A stretch of DNA of 64,000 bases from Ananas comosus. Taxonomy: Eukaryota > Streptophyta > Magnoliopsida > Poales > Bromeliaceae. How positions within the stretch are numbered: the stretch's first letter is position 1; each line of letters starts with the position of its first letter. Position numbers and translations under genes: made by a program. Shown piece by piece: positions 12,852 to 25,659 of the stretch. The notes under the pieces were generated by a model, which was given only the letters and a program-made list of their open reading frames with translations, ran no database searches and was not told where the DNA came from. The DNA is taken from assembly GCF_001540865.1 (NCBI RefSeq), contig NW_017893350.1:1-64000 (forward strand), in the 5' to 3' direction.

Positions 12852-15449
12852 TGTCACGCCCCGCCCGGAAACCACTACCAATTTGGCATGATTCGGGCGC
12901 GGCGGGCGGACCGCCGAACGGATAGCACCTCTCCTGTCCGCCCAAGGCTCAACAACAGGAATGTGTACAAGAATTTATCCAGAAATTTCAAATTCTAAAC
13001 ATACACATTCAACGATGGCACAAACAGTGCCAATAACAAGAAGAGCAAGTAATCCACAAGTAGAAACAAGTGAAATAAAAAGAGTACTTTACTAACTATT
13101 ACAATAGTTTGCATTTACATCCTTTCTCAAAATGAATACATTCAATCCTCAAAATACATAGCTTTCCAACCTCACCTACATGAATTTCTCTCAATACATA
13201 GGTGTGCTAATGCAAAAAGGAAAGCTACTATACTACCACGGTCTCACTGGTCGGGCGCGATGCCCTTGCCGCGGTCCTCGCTCGGTAGACCTGTACCTAC
13301 CACTGGAAATAGAGTGGGGTGAGAACTATCTTCCATAGTTCCCAGTGGGCTCGGCCGCCGACTCCGCCGATCTCCCCACTAGGTCCAAGTGGTCACAAGT
13401 AACAACAAATAGATAGATAGATAGATATCTGAAAGCTGTAAAGGCATAAAAGAATACTATGCTACTATGCCCATAATCATGTATAATGAATGCATGCATC
13501 ATATAGTAAAGGTTTACTATCATGCTAACAAATTCGATCCATGTTCGAATGATAATGTTCCATGACATTGTTAACTGTTCATTTACCCAATCTGTGGCGA
13601 AGCCCTTGGGTTCGCCCTCGACTCACTTTGTCATCCCATTGGGTGGGGAGCTCCATGTGCCCCCGAACCCGGGACCGTCTGCGGACCTCCAAGTGGTCCG
13701 GACCTCCAAGTGGTCCAAATCGCTCGACACTCCGGAGTACTCGACGACAATCCCCTCCATGTGGGGATATGGATGGCTATACCACCCCAAAAGCAGACTG
13801 TGAGCATGATCCATCCCCTCCATGTGGGGACATCCTACCTCTAGGGCCAACATCTCAATAGACACTCGTCTATATCCTCTCCATGTGAGGATACCCTATG
13901 AACTAGGGTCAACATCTCTCGCGGAATCATCTGTTCCCGACATTCATGCAATGCTATTTAGCTTTTCTAAATTCATTGTTCACAAGGCATTTTCTAAGGG
14001 ATCCACCTATCCCTAGGTCCATCAACCTCTAGTATCAAATACACTACATTAATGCCACTCGATATGTTCTTTATCATTTGATGCCACTCGTTTGTTCTTT
14101 AGCATTTAAACGCTACTTTCTATGTCACCAAACACCCATCGTGTTTCATCTCCTTTCTTTAGCACTAGGATTCATGTTCCGACCCAATCCTCACCTATCC
14201 AAGTCACCAAGCATTCCATGTACACTAGGTTATCAATTAGAAAGCATAAGGAAAGGTACTACAATGCAATCCTACAATGCAATATGCAAGAGATGCAAAT
14301 TATGTATTTCTAAGACATAGAAAGGAGTCTGGTTGCTTCGGGATGACACCCCCTACCTTTTGTAGTCGATAATCGCTATGGAGGTCCTAGAAGTGTTCCT
14401 CGGCACTTCAAACCACTTGTTCTCCGCCTATTTGGGGGAAACGAAGCTAGGTCGATCCTACTTTGCCGATATCTCTACACCCGCTCGACAAATCGAAATT
14501 CCGACTCCGCCAACGCGTTTGGATACCTAGCAATTAGGTTTACAAGGCCTCAAATGAGATCAATCTCATCTATTTCTAAAAATCCCATTTTGGGTGCCCT
14601 AGGGTTAGCATCATGCCATTTGTACCATGAAACCCTAGCCTCTAGCTCTAATCCACCAACAATGGTGCTAGAAGTCCATTTGACCTCATCTCAAAAGCTC
14701 AAAACCCAAAAACCCTAGATTCTACATGTTAGGGTTCAAGAGCTTACCTCTAGGTTAGCTCCAAAGGAAGAGGAGAGGAAGATGGAGATGTCCAAAGCCT
14801 TCTCTTTGGTCTCTTCTTCTCCTCTTTTTCCTTCTCCTTCTTTTCCTTTCTAGAGAGAGAGAGAGAGCAAAAGAAAGTGAGAGGGAGAGAGAATGAGAGG
14901 CTGAGGGAGAGAGAGAGGGTCTACATACCCCTCTATTGTAACAAAATCCAATTTAGCCCCTCAACTTTTCATCCATTGCACTGCCCTCACTGGGCAAAAT
15001 TCGCGCGGAGGGACCGGTCTCCCCGACTTGGGACTGGTCCCCGAGAGCAGCCCATGCTGCCAGGGGCCTTTCTCGCGTTCGGGAACCGGTCTCTCCCCGG
15101 GAGACCGGTCCTCGGGAGACCGGTCTTTGCCTGAGAGACCGGTCCCCGAGAGCTCGATTTTCAGGACTTGGCCTTCTCTCGCTGACCGGTCCCCTCAGCC
15201 AGGGACCGGTTGCATCAAAGATCCCCAGCAACCCCCAGCCTCGGGGACCGGTCTCTCCCTGCCAAGGACCGGTCCCCGAGAGCAATTTTAGCCCAGTGCA
15301 AGTTTTGCACTATATGCTCTCGCAGACACATTTCCAATGCACTTTTTGTGTTTTGGATAACCTTAGCTTTCCCGAAGGATACTCACTCGACAAGTAGTCG
15401 ATCCAGGACGAAGTACAACTCTCGGATTTCGAGAATTCACTTCCTTACA
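12852..15449 (-). mobile_element. Solo LTR E (TSD CTAGT/CTAGC)
   Basis: TGTCACGCCCC at 12852 and CTTACA ending 15449 are flanked by CTAGT (12847-12851) and CTAGC (15450-15454), a 4/5 match. It has GACCGGTC palindromes (about 15285-15010), TCTAGAGAGAGAG (about 14850), the splice-donor-like site (about 14745) and a very clear hairpin core (about 13385-13310). Confidence 0.85.
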
Positions 15450-15550
15450 CTAGCCATTCGGGTCCTTGCGGTGCATATTGGCTGCAGTAGGTTCAATGTA
15501 GGAATAGGATGTGCACTTATATAGAATCTATCTCCCTTGGTAGATAGGGG

Positions 15551-18500
15551 TGTTAGTCCTATGTGATTTATGAGACCGAGTTTAGAAGACCTTGGCCAGA
15601 ACAGAGTTAATAGCGCAAAAAGAGTTTCTGATATTAGAAACTTGAGTCGAATAAATTTGACATATGACAGACAATGGGGTTTGACGAGTTATTCCATGAC
15701 CTCCGTCTAGTCAGGACTCATGATAAAATGATTGTATCATACAGTAACTGCACCAAGAGGTTCAGTATTCCATTCTACTTAAATGTCACTATATGCTGCT
15801 AGGCGTCACTGGAGGATTGTGAGACTTATGAGAATTATTTAAATGATCGATAATTCTTATTGGGCTGAGTTGGAATTATTCCGATCCACTGAAAAGAGTT
15901 TCAGTGATATTGTTGATAGTGATCAAAATATATCTCACTACCATATAGAATAGAACGTATGGGGTCACACACATAAGAGGTTGTGATTGATCAGATAGCT
16001 AGATCGCAATTTTTGAATCGTCGGAGGACCTAATTGTCAATATGTTGATAATTGGACTAATTCGTAATTATTACAAATTAGTGCTATTAAAGTGTAAACG
16101 TTATAAGAGAGGCCTTACTAATAGTTAGTAAATTATAAGAGGACTTGTGCAAATATTGCATTATTATTTTAATATGATCAAATTAAGATAAAGTTCAAAT
16201 CGAATCAAATTAGGATTTGAACGAGCTAACCAAATAAGAAAAGGTTAAATTTAAATCTAAATTTGTAATTATCCTTAATGGTTATTATATTATTGAAAAG
16301 AGAATTATATCCCTCTATAATATACGGGAGTTTTTAGAAAATCCTAGCCCTCATCTCTCTTCTCCACTCTTTTCCATCTTTTAGCAAGAAGGACGTCCTT
16401 TGCAAGGGAGCTAGCACCCCGATGAGGGCATCGATTGTCACGCCCCAGATTACCACGTACGTTTCTCCGGGCACGCCAACAAACCCGTATACAATGAAAA
16501 TTTCCTGAGTATACGAGGCGATAGCTGTATCTGTAAACAAATCATAGCTATAACCAGAAGTATAGAGCTGCGAAAGCTGAAACATATAAATAGAAAAACA
16601 TAAACGGGTCCACTGTACATACAAAAACCCACAGTACAACCTTGCTCCAGCGAGTAACTCACATAACGGTATGTACAAGGTGACATCCCAAAACTACCCC
16701 TGCAAGGGTACTCCTCTAGCACAGGGACCACAGACGGCAGGGATCTAGCTTGTGACTCCCTTACCACTGTCTGAATCAACAACAGCAGTAGCAGACAAAG
16801 GCTCTGCAAAAAGGTGGCAACAACTGGGTGTGAGAACTATTGCAAAACGGAGAAGTTCTCAGTGGGTACCGTCACCGACCTCAACGGCCCACCCACTAAG
16901 TCTACAATACAAGGCACAAATAGGTAAAGGATAGTAAAAAAGCTGGAAGAACTCCAGCTATATGCCACTATACTACCGCTATCCAACCTAGGCTCACTGT
17001 AGACATAAAAAATGCATCACTAACTACACACTAACCCAATCTCAAAGGACTGCTGACTGGCCCGTCCAGCCTGTATCTAATCTACACCGCACACCACCCA
17101 CAGGGGTGGCCGGTCCAAAAACTGCCCAAACGGGGCTACTGCGACAATAACGCAAGTAAAGCCTCACTCCGGAGCGGCATTCATGGGAGCAACCCAACCG
17201 AGTATGCAAGCGTGTCTCTGTCGAGCTCAATCAGGCTCATACAGGCTATAGTCAATGTAAATGGGTCAAACTAGTCTAGCAACCAAGGTTTACGTGCCCT
17301 CAGCACAATCTGAGACAAGATGTAAACATCCGGATCCACCGTCAGCCCCGACGGCACCCGATAGCACGGAACAGTCCAAACTCTACTGTAAAACAAGCTC
17401 GGCTCCTCAGCACGAGGGTAAACTCAACTTACCCTAATCTAAGTATCCATGACGCACTAACAGCGGTGATACAATAACGAAATTAGCTCCTGAAACTAAA
17501 TCTGTTAACAATTCGAAAGTGACAGTGTAGGTTTACTCCTAAGTCAAATCCTAATTCAGCATATAAAATTCATCTAAAGTCATTAGATGATGCTCCAAAT
17601 TCAAATTTCATAAAAGATGCAAATCTAAGAATTCGAGCTACTAAACATGATAATCAACATAAGAAAACATATGCTGACACTCTACGACTTAGGAGGAATT
17701 TCGACGATTTTGGTAAACAATAACCCACCTCGAATGCTCGTCCAACACCGACTAGAAGTCGATAGAAGCAACCCCGCGCTAGCTCGAACTCCAACGGGCT
17801 CAACCGGAATCAACCACGATGCACGCGCAACCCTCCAAAGCTCCGAGGAACGAAATGAGGTTGACCCTCAACTTCTCAGTGAACGGAGTATACAAGCTAG
17901 AGAGAGGGAAAGAGGAGAAGTAACCACGTTCTCCAAGCTCCCAGAACCTATATACAAGCTAGGGGGGTCGGTTGGAAATATCGTCACAACAAAATGACCA
18001 AAAGACCCCTTACCAACTCAAATCTGCCGACTGGGTACTGGTACTCAACTTGGGTACCGGTAATCGGCACTCAGCCAGCAACCCGCACGCACTGTGTGCC
18101 GGTACTAACCGATGCAGTACCAGTACCCGGTGCCGGTATCGGTACTCACCAATAGGTACCGGTACTCGACGCCAAGCTACGCAAACCCGAGAGCAACAAC
18201 TCAAGTAATCCCTCTGGGGTACCGGTACACCTCTCAGGTATCGGTACTTAACACTCGAAATCCTGCTTTTGTAGATTTCAGTGTCGAACTCCAACTCTCA
18301 CAGCTCTGAGTCCATTTTGGCATCTATTTTGCGCCAAAACGCCTCTGACTCATCCCGATACTCTATAGATATATTAACAAGCCACTAATGCTGCAGTCAG
18401 TCCGATAGCTAACCCCAGAGACACTACATCGATCAAATCACCAACCTCGTGTGGGTACTTATATAGGTGGGACACGTGTGCGGCTTTAAGAGAACCTAAT

Positions 18501-18695
18501 TCCATGATCATCAAATTCGGTGAAGATCTACCGGTTCAAAGGTAAAGATTGGATCTTGCTTTTCTCATTTAATCTTAAAGAACATGAGGGATCCTACTTG
18601 CGTTGTTCTTGAGATCGGATCTTAAGAGTTTTTAAAAATCAAATTTGTTTGATTTCTTTTTCCGCTGCGTTTTTACTGTACACAATTTTCTAACA
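15551..18695 (+). repeat. Copia-type 3' LTR interrupted by solo LTR I
   Basis: It starts TGTTAG right after a purine-rich tract and ends CTAACA, giving a perfect 6-bp inverted terminus. Near the end it has ccgctgcgttttta, a copia-LTR-like ending also seen (reversed) in the large copia LTRs here. With solo LTR I removed it would be about 1.15 kb. The outer duplication was not found. Confidence 0.55.
16436..18428 (-). mobile_element. Solo LTR I (TSD TCGAT) with GTACCGGTAC palindromes
   Basis: TGTCACGCCCC at 16436 and CACTACA ending 18428 are flanked by perfect duplications TCGAT (16431-16435 and 18429-18433). The palindromic motifs are GGTACCGGTA-like (about 18250-18035). The hairpin core lies at about 16905-16830. 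It is the same LTR architecture as the others but a clearly diverged subfamily. Confidence 0.9.
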
Positions 18696-20340
18696 AGTCT
18701 ATTTCTACTTCTCCCGGTGCTCTAACATTCTCCCTCTCTTTGTCTTTCTCCTTTTCTTTCTCTTCTTGTCTTTTCCTTTCCTGCTCTATCCTTTGTTCTT
18801 CTTCCTCCTTTTTCTTCTGTACTTCTTTCTTTTTTTCTTTCGTCCATTTTCTTCTGTTTTTCGATCTTTATTTTTTTTCTTCTTTCCTCTCTCTCCTTCT
18901 GGCTAGCCTTCTTTTTCTTCTCTTCTTCTTCTTTTTTCTTATCTCTTTCAACTTCTTTACCTATTTCCACCTGTTTTCTCTCCGCTTTCTATTTCTTGTC
19001 GAAGCGAGCTTCCTGGCGAGCTTACCTCCCGACATCAGACATCGCTTGCTCCAAAGATGAAGCAAAGCGAGCATGCAAAACCCTTCCCGAAGGTGCCTAT
19101 TTGACCAAAGGAGATAGCAGAGGTGATCCAATTGGAGAATGAGAAGAAGAAGAATCAATCAGGATAGATTGAGGATTTACCTCAACTGATACTAGGTCGA
19201 TAGGAGTAGATTGAACGGATCCACTCCCTTGGCTAAAGTGTCAATCGGTGGGATTTCCGTCGAGGATATATCTTCAGTCGGCATAGGGGGAGAGAGAGGA
19301 CGAATTTTGATTGCAACAGTTTTTGCGCCGCTTCTACTGCGGCTGTTGGGTTGGTTGATCAGCCTTTATCAGCCGCTTGTCAGGATGTTGGGCCGATGAA
19401 GTAGAAGCAGAACTAACTGAAAAGGATATGTTAGTCGAGAAAATATTTGGTAAAAGAATGTATACTGAGGAACAGGATTTACCGTTGATAAGCGAGGCGA
19501 ATCCCCAAGATCTTCGTCTGAAGTTTTGCCCGAACCTTCTTGTTCTGGGAAATCGGGTAAAGATTCCTTATCTATAGAATCAATTAAAAATAGAATAAAT
19601 CAACAAAGGAAAGAAAGAAGAACGAAATCAAATTGACTGAAAGATAGCACGCACCTTCTGTATGAAAAATTTTACGAAAGACAGGAAGCATGATTTTGGA
19701 AAATGCTGTTCACAAAAAGCTTCCCAAGCCCTGGTGAAGCGATAATCTAATACCCCCGAGTAATTTGGCTGGAAGCTCACGAGTTTGAAGAAACGTCAAA
19801 GACAATTTCCCATAGCCGAGATCCGATCGGCTTTGGCTGTACTCTTTATAGGAGGACGGCCACGGGCAATGTTGTCCGTAAAGAATTTAGCTGGGGCTGG
19901 AAGAGCTTGAACGAATCCGAACTAACATGCCACGTACACTTTCGTACTAGGCCTCAAATTGGAGCGAGTCTTCAAACCGATGTGCAAGTCTCGAGTGGCT
20001 AGTAGAGAAACCGCACATTGGAATATTCGCCTGCGCGAGAAGAGACCAGTTGATCTTGAATGGCTTCAAACTAGGTAAGAAGCCAGGGGGGCTGGTAAGG
20101 CGTTCTCCAAAAGGAGACCATCTAATGAGAAGATGCTGACTTCTTTCGTAAAAAAACCTTAAAGTAGTTAGAGAAATCAAGCGGTTAACCCGAGATTAAA
20201 GGCTCTGGACAGTTGAGACCAAGCCATTGGTGTCGAAATAAGGAACCGAATCCAAATCCAAAGGGATTCGGCATTATTTACACTATGTTGGGAGGATGCC
20301 GACTGTGATGATGAGACACGATTATAGATGAAACATTCAC
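18696..20340. other. No confident gene; long pyrimidine-rich tract
   Basis: From about 18720 to 18960 the plus strand is almost all C and T, which creates Phe/Leu/Ser-rich or Lys/Glu-rich frames on either strand. The remainder (19.2-20.3 kb) has only short frames. A minus-strand frame at 19947-20180 looks more protein-like than its neighbours, but I cannot assign it. Confidence 0.5.
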
Positions 20341-20479
20341 CATTATATATCCCCCCCCCCCACAATGTTGCCCAACTTGTTAAAATATATCGTGAAGAAT
20401 TATCAATCATTGTCGTCTACCGTAAATTAGAATCCAACACAAAATTGATTGACGTAGATCGAGATATACTTGTTGCTTA

Positions 20480-22460
20480 TTGGCTTTCATCTTCAATCAT
20501 CGTACAACTTTATCGGTCATCAACTCTTTTCTTTTGCTTTGCGGGCGACCTTTACTGCGAACTGGAAGCGGGATCAGTACTCTCCGATCGTTACTTCTAA
20601 CATCCAATGCACCAATCGAAGGTGTTACCATAATCGGTGAACATTTGACATCATTGCTCCCCTTGGATGATGAAGTTTCCAATTTGATTTTCAAATCTTG
20701 CAACGTACGTAATATTACTTCACATTTCTCATCGGACTCAGCAGCTATGTCACAATGTCCTACATATGACTACATACTTCTTCATATCGATAAATTTTAG
20801 TGGTGCTCCCTAAGTTCTTATGCCATGTCTTCACCCGGGTATACCTTTGTCTGACGTCCTTCCTCTATCGTGTTAATATGTAAGAATTTGAGACAATCAT
20901 TAACTTTCTATAAATTAGGACAGCAATTGAATGTCGACATAAAATTAACTTGATAAGAATGTGCAGTGCCCTTCGAAGACAGTAAGGATGTCTCGCAATG
21001 CATTAATTCCTTCAGCTCTGCCTAAAATTCTCTAAATTTCGCAATCGTGTACACATCTTGAAATTGCTTCTCAAATGCATAACGGTTGATATACAGGATG
21101 ACTGAGCTGAATGATTTGTAGTTTAATTCTACTTCTTTTTCAGTTTTATTCTTTATAACGCTTTCATATTGCTCAACAAATTATTTTAACGAAGTTTTCG
21201 AGTTCACATACCCATCAAAAAATGAATGCATATTTTTGCTTCACTGTGTCGTGGACATTCTAGCCCAAAATGTATCCTTCACATAAACTGAAATCCATGT
21301 ACGTCTTTCCTCGCACATGTGACAACCATTCATTATTTTGAAGTCCATAACAAGCTATCATTCTTTTCCATTTTTTCTCAAATTCAACTTCTGTCGGTGA
21401 TTAATAAATAGCATCCATCATAACGCTCTTAATCGAATGATATTCACCATAGCTTCTTAGCCTATCCGGTATCTTCTTTGTTATTTGCTATAAGCACCAT
21501 TGATTCCGAGTATCAGGAAAGACGAGTGCTATAGCATTTTGCATCACTTTGTCTTGATTAGTGATTATTGCTTTGGAGGCACGCTCGGACATACATGACA
21601 ACTAATTCCAAAAGAGCCATACAAACGAACCTGTATCTTTAGCAGAGAGTAGGCCGCAACCCAACAAAATTGACTATCCATGATGATTAACACCAACGAG
21701 GAGCAAATGGCATATCGTACTTATTTGTTAGATATGTCGAATCGAAAGTAATTATATCTCCGAAACATTCATACACTGCTCTACTCCGAGCATCTGCCCA
21801 AAATACATTACGAAGTTGAGGATCATTGTCTAGATTTATGGCATAAAAAAAGTTTGCATTTCTTTCTTGCATTCCTCTAAAATAATTACAAATTGCTTTG
21901 CTGTCACTTTCACCAAGTCGTAACCAGCGAACTTTTTCAATATAATTACGAGCATCTTTCTCTCCAAATGTTAAGTTTTCATACCCACCAGCCTCAACAA
22001 CAAAAGAATTAAAACTTTTATTTAATCTAATTCCGGCATGATCATTAAGATCAAGCCGCCTCGTGACGCTTCGATCTATAACTCGATTACAGGAAAAAAA
22101 TCGAGACTTATAAGAACTTAGGATGTGATTATGCTCAAGTTTAATTTTGCTTATTACACAAGATGAATCCGAATTTATTACCATATTTATCCTCGCAGGA
22201 CAGTTTGTCTTCACTACCGATGGACGAGGACAAAGATTAGTTACGCTCTGATGCACTTTTCTATGACGAGAGCATGCGATTATTATATACGTAGCCTTCC
22301 CATTAGTTATTTTAGTTGACCTTTTTACAATTCCAAATCCTAATAGTTATGCATAATGCTTATCTAAATTAAAAATTGCTTCAAAATTAACAAAAGCCAT
22401 TCCAATTTCTTGTGCCGAAATATTTACGTCTCCGACCTCATTGTTTCTTTCTTCATCCAT
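20480..22460 (-). pseudogene. FAR1/FHY3-type (MULE-derived) transposase-like gene, decayed
   Basis: On the minus strand a start at 22460 (MDEERNNEVGD...) leads through one early stop into a 189-residue open stretch (22256-21687). This has the FAR1 DNA-binding region (KTNCPARINMVI, then LEHNH) and the beginning of the MULE transposase domain (DSTYLTNKYDMPFAP, with the first catalytic Asp). Family features then continue through many stops and frameshifts: NEWLSHVRGK (about 21340), AFFDGYVNSK (about 21220) and FEKQFQDVYTIAKFREF (about 21050). The typical family length is about 600-800 residues, and remnants here cover most of that. FAR1-like proteins are transposase-derived transcription factors; this copy is clearly dead. 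It could be a host FAR1 paralogue or part of a MULE. Confidence 0.85.
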
Positions 22461-24730
22461 TTCAAAAATTATCAATTAAAATTATCAGTCTGCCTATACA
22501 TTTAAGAAAATTGGTAGCATGTAACACATCATATATAGTCGGCAATACAAAACTGGAATAATGGTGAGGGGGCAAAATATTTATCCAAATCGATACTTTT
22601 AAAGTTATGATGTATAGGCATCATTCTACTAAGCCCTAAAAATGTATCATTGAGGCGAAAGAAAATAATACAAGCATTTTATTATAACATTTTAAGCAAA
22701 CAAAATAATCACACAATCAATATTTACTTTACCAATTTTTACTCTTATGCACTGTTAAATAACTAAAAAATAAAAGCTATAAATAAAAAAAACTTCATAT
22801 CACTGTGACAGAGAGACATGAATACGAAATCATGGAGAAAAATTACTAGGTGAAATATCAATAATATTGCTTCAGATAAAACAAAATTAAGCTTTACAAA
22901 ATTCAGAAAAACAGTAATCAATGACCTATACATCCACCTACTCAAAAAAGGAAAATCCTATTAACACCAAAAAGTGGTTAAGCATATAAAATTTTCAATA
23001 AAATAGAATTATAATAAAAATTCATCATCTGTTAACTAGTTGATCATAGTCCGAATCAGTGAGAAAATAGTAAAATAATTCACCATAATTAAAAAATATT
23101 AATTTACTCAAAAATGCTACAAAATATTGAAAAAATAAGTGAAGCAATGAGTTTAAATGAAGAAATAAGTTCTTTAATTAGTTCAAATAAAAAAATGCAT
23201 TCAAATTAAAGGAAAAAATTACAATTTACTCAGATTGCCTTCGTGTGGGCATACGCGCGGATGGGGTTAAGGATCGCAACTTTAGAACTCCAGCCGAAAG
23301 TGGAGGAAGAGAACGTACGGATGGCCGCACAACACGAGTTCGTCGAAGAATCAGCTAAGGATGAAAGAAGAGAGAGAGGAAGTAGAGATGAAGAAAAAGA
23401 GGAGGGAGCAGAGGGAACCCTAGAGGAATAGAGGGAAAGAGAGAAAAAGTAGGAAAAAAAGGGAAGTGAAGTTATCATCACTTTTTTTCCTAAATTTTAT
23501 TGTTCTCAGCCGTTGGATTTACCGGTTGTAGGATGTACACCCCCTAGAGGGGTGTACCTGTAGCACTACTCAATTTTATTTATGTGTAGTAGCCATGCGT
23601 ATCTTTCTTAGCGCACAGTGAATGAAAAAAAAAAAAAAAAAAATGCAATTTTACGTAGCTTTACCAACAGTACGGCTGTACGAGTTGTGCTCTGCTGACA
23701 ATGCACGACCCAAACACGAGATTCTACTCGGTTTGGTGGCAAGCCCATGAATCTTGTTTGTGCGACACATTCCGTTTTACACCTGAAGGGAGGCATCAAA
23801 ATACGAATCACTCAAGTACTTATCTTTAATTTTTATGATTGCATTTATAGACTTTAACGTCTCACTAACTTACTTAAATTATGTCGTACACATCAATGTT
23901 CCAAGGTTATTGTTCTTTGGGTCCCTTTATTTGAGTGAAAATAGAGAAGGATGACGTTATTTTCGACCGTTAACGACCACTTTCGTTGTTTAATTTGCCG
24001 TAACAAAAATATAGTCGAAACTTGAGTTATCCAAAACAGCGTAATTGACTTAATCCTACCCAAGGCCAAAATCAATTACAATGAAGAAAAGTGAAGAAAA
24101 AATAATAAAATAATATAAAAAGATAATTCTAGTTATATTTAAATATATTTAATTATTTTACTAATTACTCTTTTTTTTAGTTTGCATATTTAAAATATGA
24201 TATAAAAATTGAATAGTTAAGTTTTAATATTTTCTTCATGTAGTTTATACATTTAAAATATGATGTAAATTGGTTAGTTAAGTATTTTTTTTTTTACTTT
24301 ATAATTTTATTATTGTATTATTATAAGTATAAAAAAATTAGTTGTTTTAGATTAATTTTTTTTATTATATAGAAATATAATTATATTATTGTTATTTATT
24401 ATATTATAATTTATTATTTATTAAGTTACTTAATATTTATACTTAAATTATAGTTTTACATCATGCACTTCTTGCCAAAAAAAAAAGCAAAACTGAAAAA
24501 ACTTCATTTCCATAGCTATAAAACAAACAGTGAAAGAGAAATAGTTTTATGGAACTCCTTTTCAACCCAAAGTCCAGTTTCAGTAAAACAAGCAGGCCTT
24601 TGTAAATGTTGAAAACCATTGCCAATGTACTTGTTTATAAAGCACTCTTTCGAATGTTCAACTTCTAATAATCAAAATCTAATTAAAAAAATAGTGTTTA
24701 TAATATTCTATAAACTTTATGTAAAAAAAA
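22461..24730. other. AT-rich intergenic DNA without a confident gene
   Basis: This is low-complexity AT-rich DNA with poly-A/T runs (for example 23625-23642 and 24290-24480). A purine-rich plus-strand frame at 23243-23431 is probably not a gene. I saw no RNA gene. Confidence 0.4.
23538..23562. repeat. Short inverted repeat GTACACCCC/GGGGTGTAC
   Basis: Nine-base arms surround a 5-base loop (CTAGA), with weaker pairing extending outward (gtagg.../...ctgtag). It may be a terminal piece of a MITE. No function can be assigned. Confidence 0.5.
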
Positions 24731-25200
24731 TTAGGCTAAATTACACAAAACCGTCATGTCAATACCCATTTTTTCACTTTTTCTCCTATCATTCAAAAAC
24801 TTACATTTTGCCCCATTAAAAAATAAAAAATGTTCGTAGGAAGGTATGATGTGATAAAGTGACCAAATTATTCTCATCTTCTTCATCTCCTTTCCCATCC
24901 TCCCCCCATTCTTGCTCATCCCGGCGGCGGAGGAGAGCGAGGACGTTTGTCTAGGCAAAGATAGAGGGGTGGGCGAGTGCGAGGCGGCGAAGGACGAGGC
25001 GGCGGCCGAGGGCATGGATGAGGATTTCAGGAGTATTTTGGGTATAAAAAATAAGATATAGAACCTAACGGAATACTAACGGCAGGGGCCGAAGTGAAAA
25101 TTTTTTATTTTTTAAGAGGGCAAAGTGAAGGTTTTTGAATGACACGAGAAAAAGTAAAAAAGCGAGTATTGATAGGGAGGTTTTATGTAATTTAGCCTAA
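24731..25200. mobile_element. MITE with 22-bp inverted ends
   Basis: The left end TTAGGCTAAATTACACAAAA is mirrored by TTTTATGTAATTTAGCCTAA at 25181-25200, with one mismatch over 22 bp. It is 470 bp long and has no coding capacity. The duplication is unclear in the surrounding A-rich flank, so the superfamily is undecided. Confidence 0.75.
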
Positions 25201-25659
25201 AAATTATATATATAAAGTTCTATTTAAATGTTGGAATAAGCTATTCTTGAATAGCTTTCTATGTAAATTTTTTCTTGTATGATTGGAGACAAAAATTTGA
25301 ATTTTACTCATTGAAAAATCTTAACATTTAAAATTTGATAGGATAATATATTTTACCGACAAAATAATTTATCTCATTTCAAAAAATTGACTAGATAGTG
25401 AAATATATTATTCCATACTGGCCGTCTGATTTCATTTCTCATCTTCCAAATATTTACGACTTCGTGAGTAAATCAAAGATATATTCTGAATAAGATATTT
25501 ATGTATTCAAAAATGACCTAAGATTTTAAAAATCAGTGATATAGGAAGATATTATTCGATCCATATATATGTTACATCATCGAACAAGTCTGATAAATCA
25601 AATATTAATTTCGAAAGTAGTATAGTATTATTTTAGTGGTGTTGTACGTATAGCGCAAT

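Larger units (their letters stand above)
11430..15550 (+). mobile_element. Non-coding 3' internal region of a copia-type element, split by insertions
   Basis: The pieces 11430-11647, 12664-12851 and 15450-15550 read as one sequence once the hAT-like element and solo LTR E are set aside. They end in a purine-rich strip (ggtagatagggg, to 15550) immediately before an LTR starting TGTTAG, which is the layout of a 3' untranslated region, polypurine tract and 3' LTR. No coding domain is visible, so the copia label rests on the LTR end type. Confidence 0.45.

Noticed and set aside
18722..19060. Phe/Leu-rich and Lys/Glu-rich frames
   Set aside because: They are products of a pyrimidine-rich tract.
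23538..23562. Transcription terminator
   Set aside because: A hairpin in AT-rich plant DNA with no gene beside it; bacterial-type terminators do not apply here.
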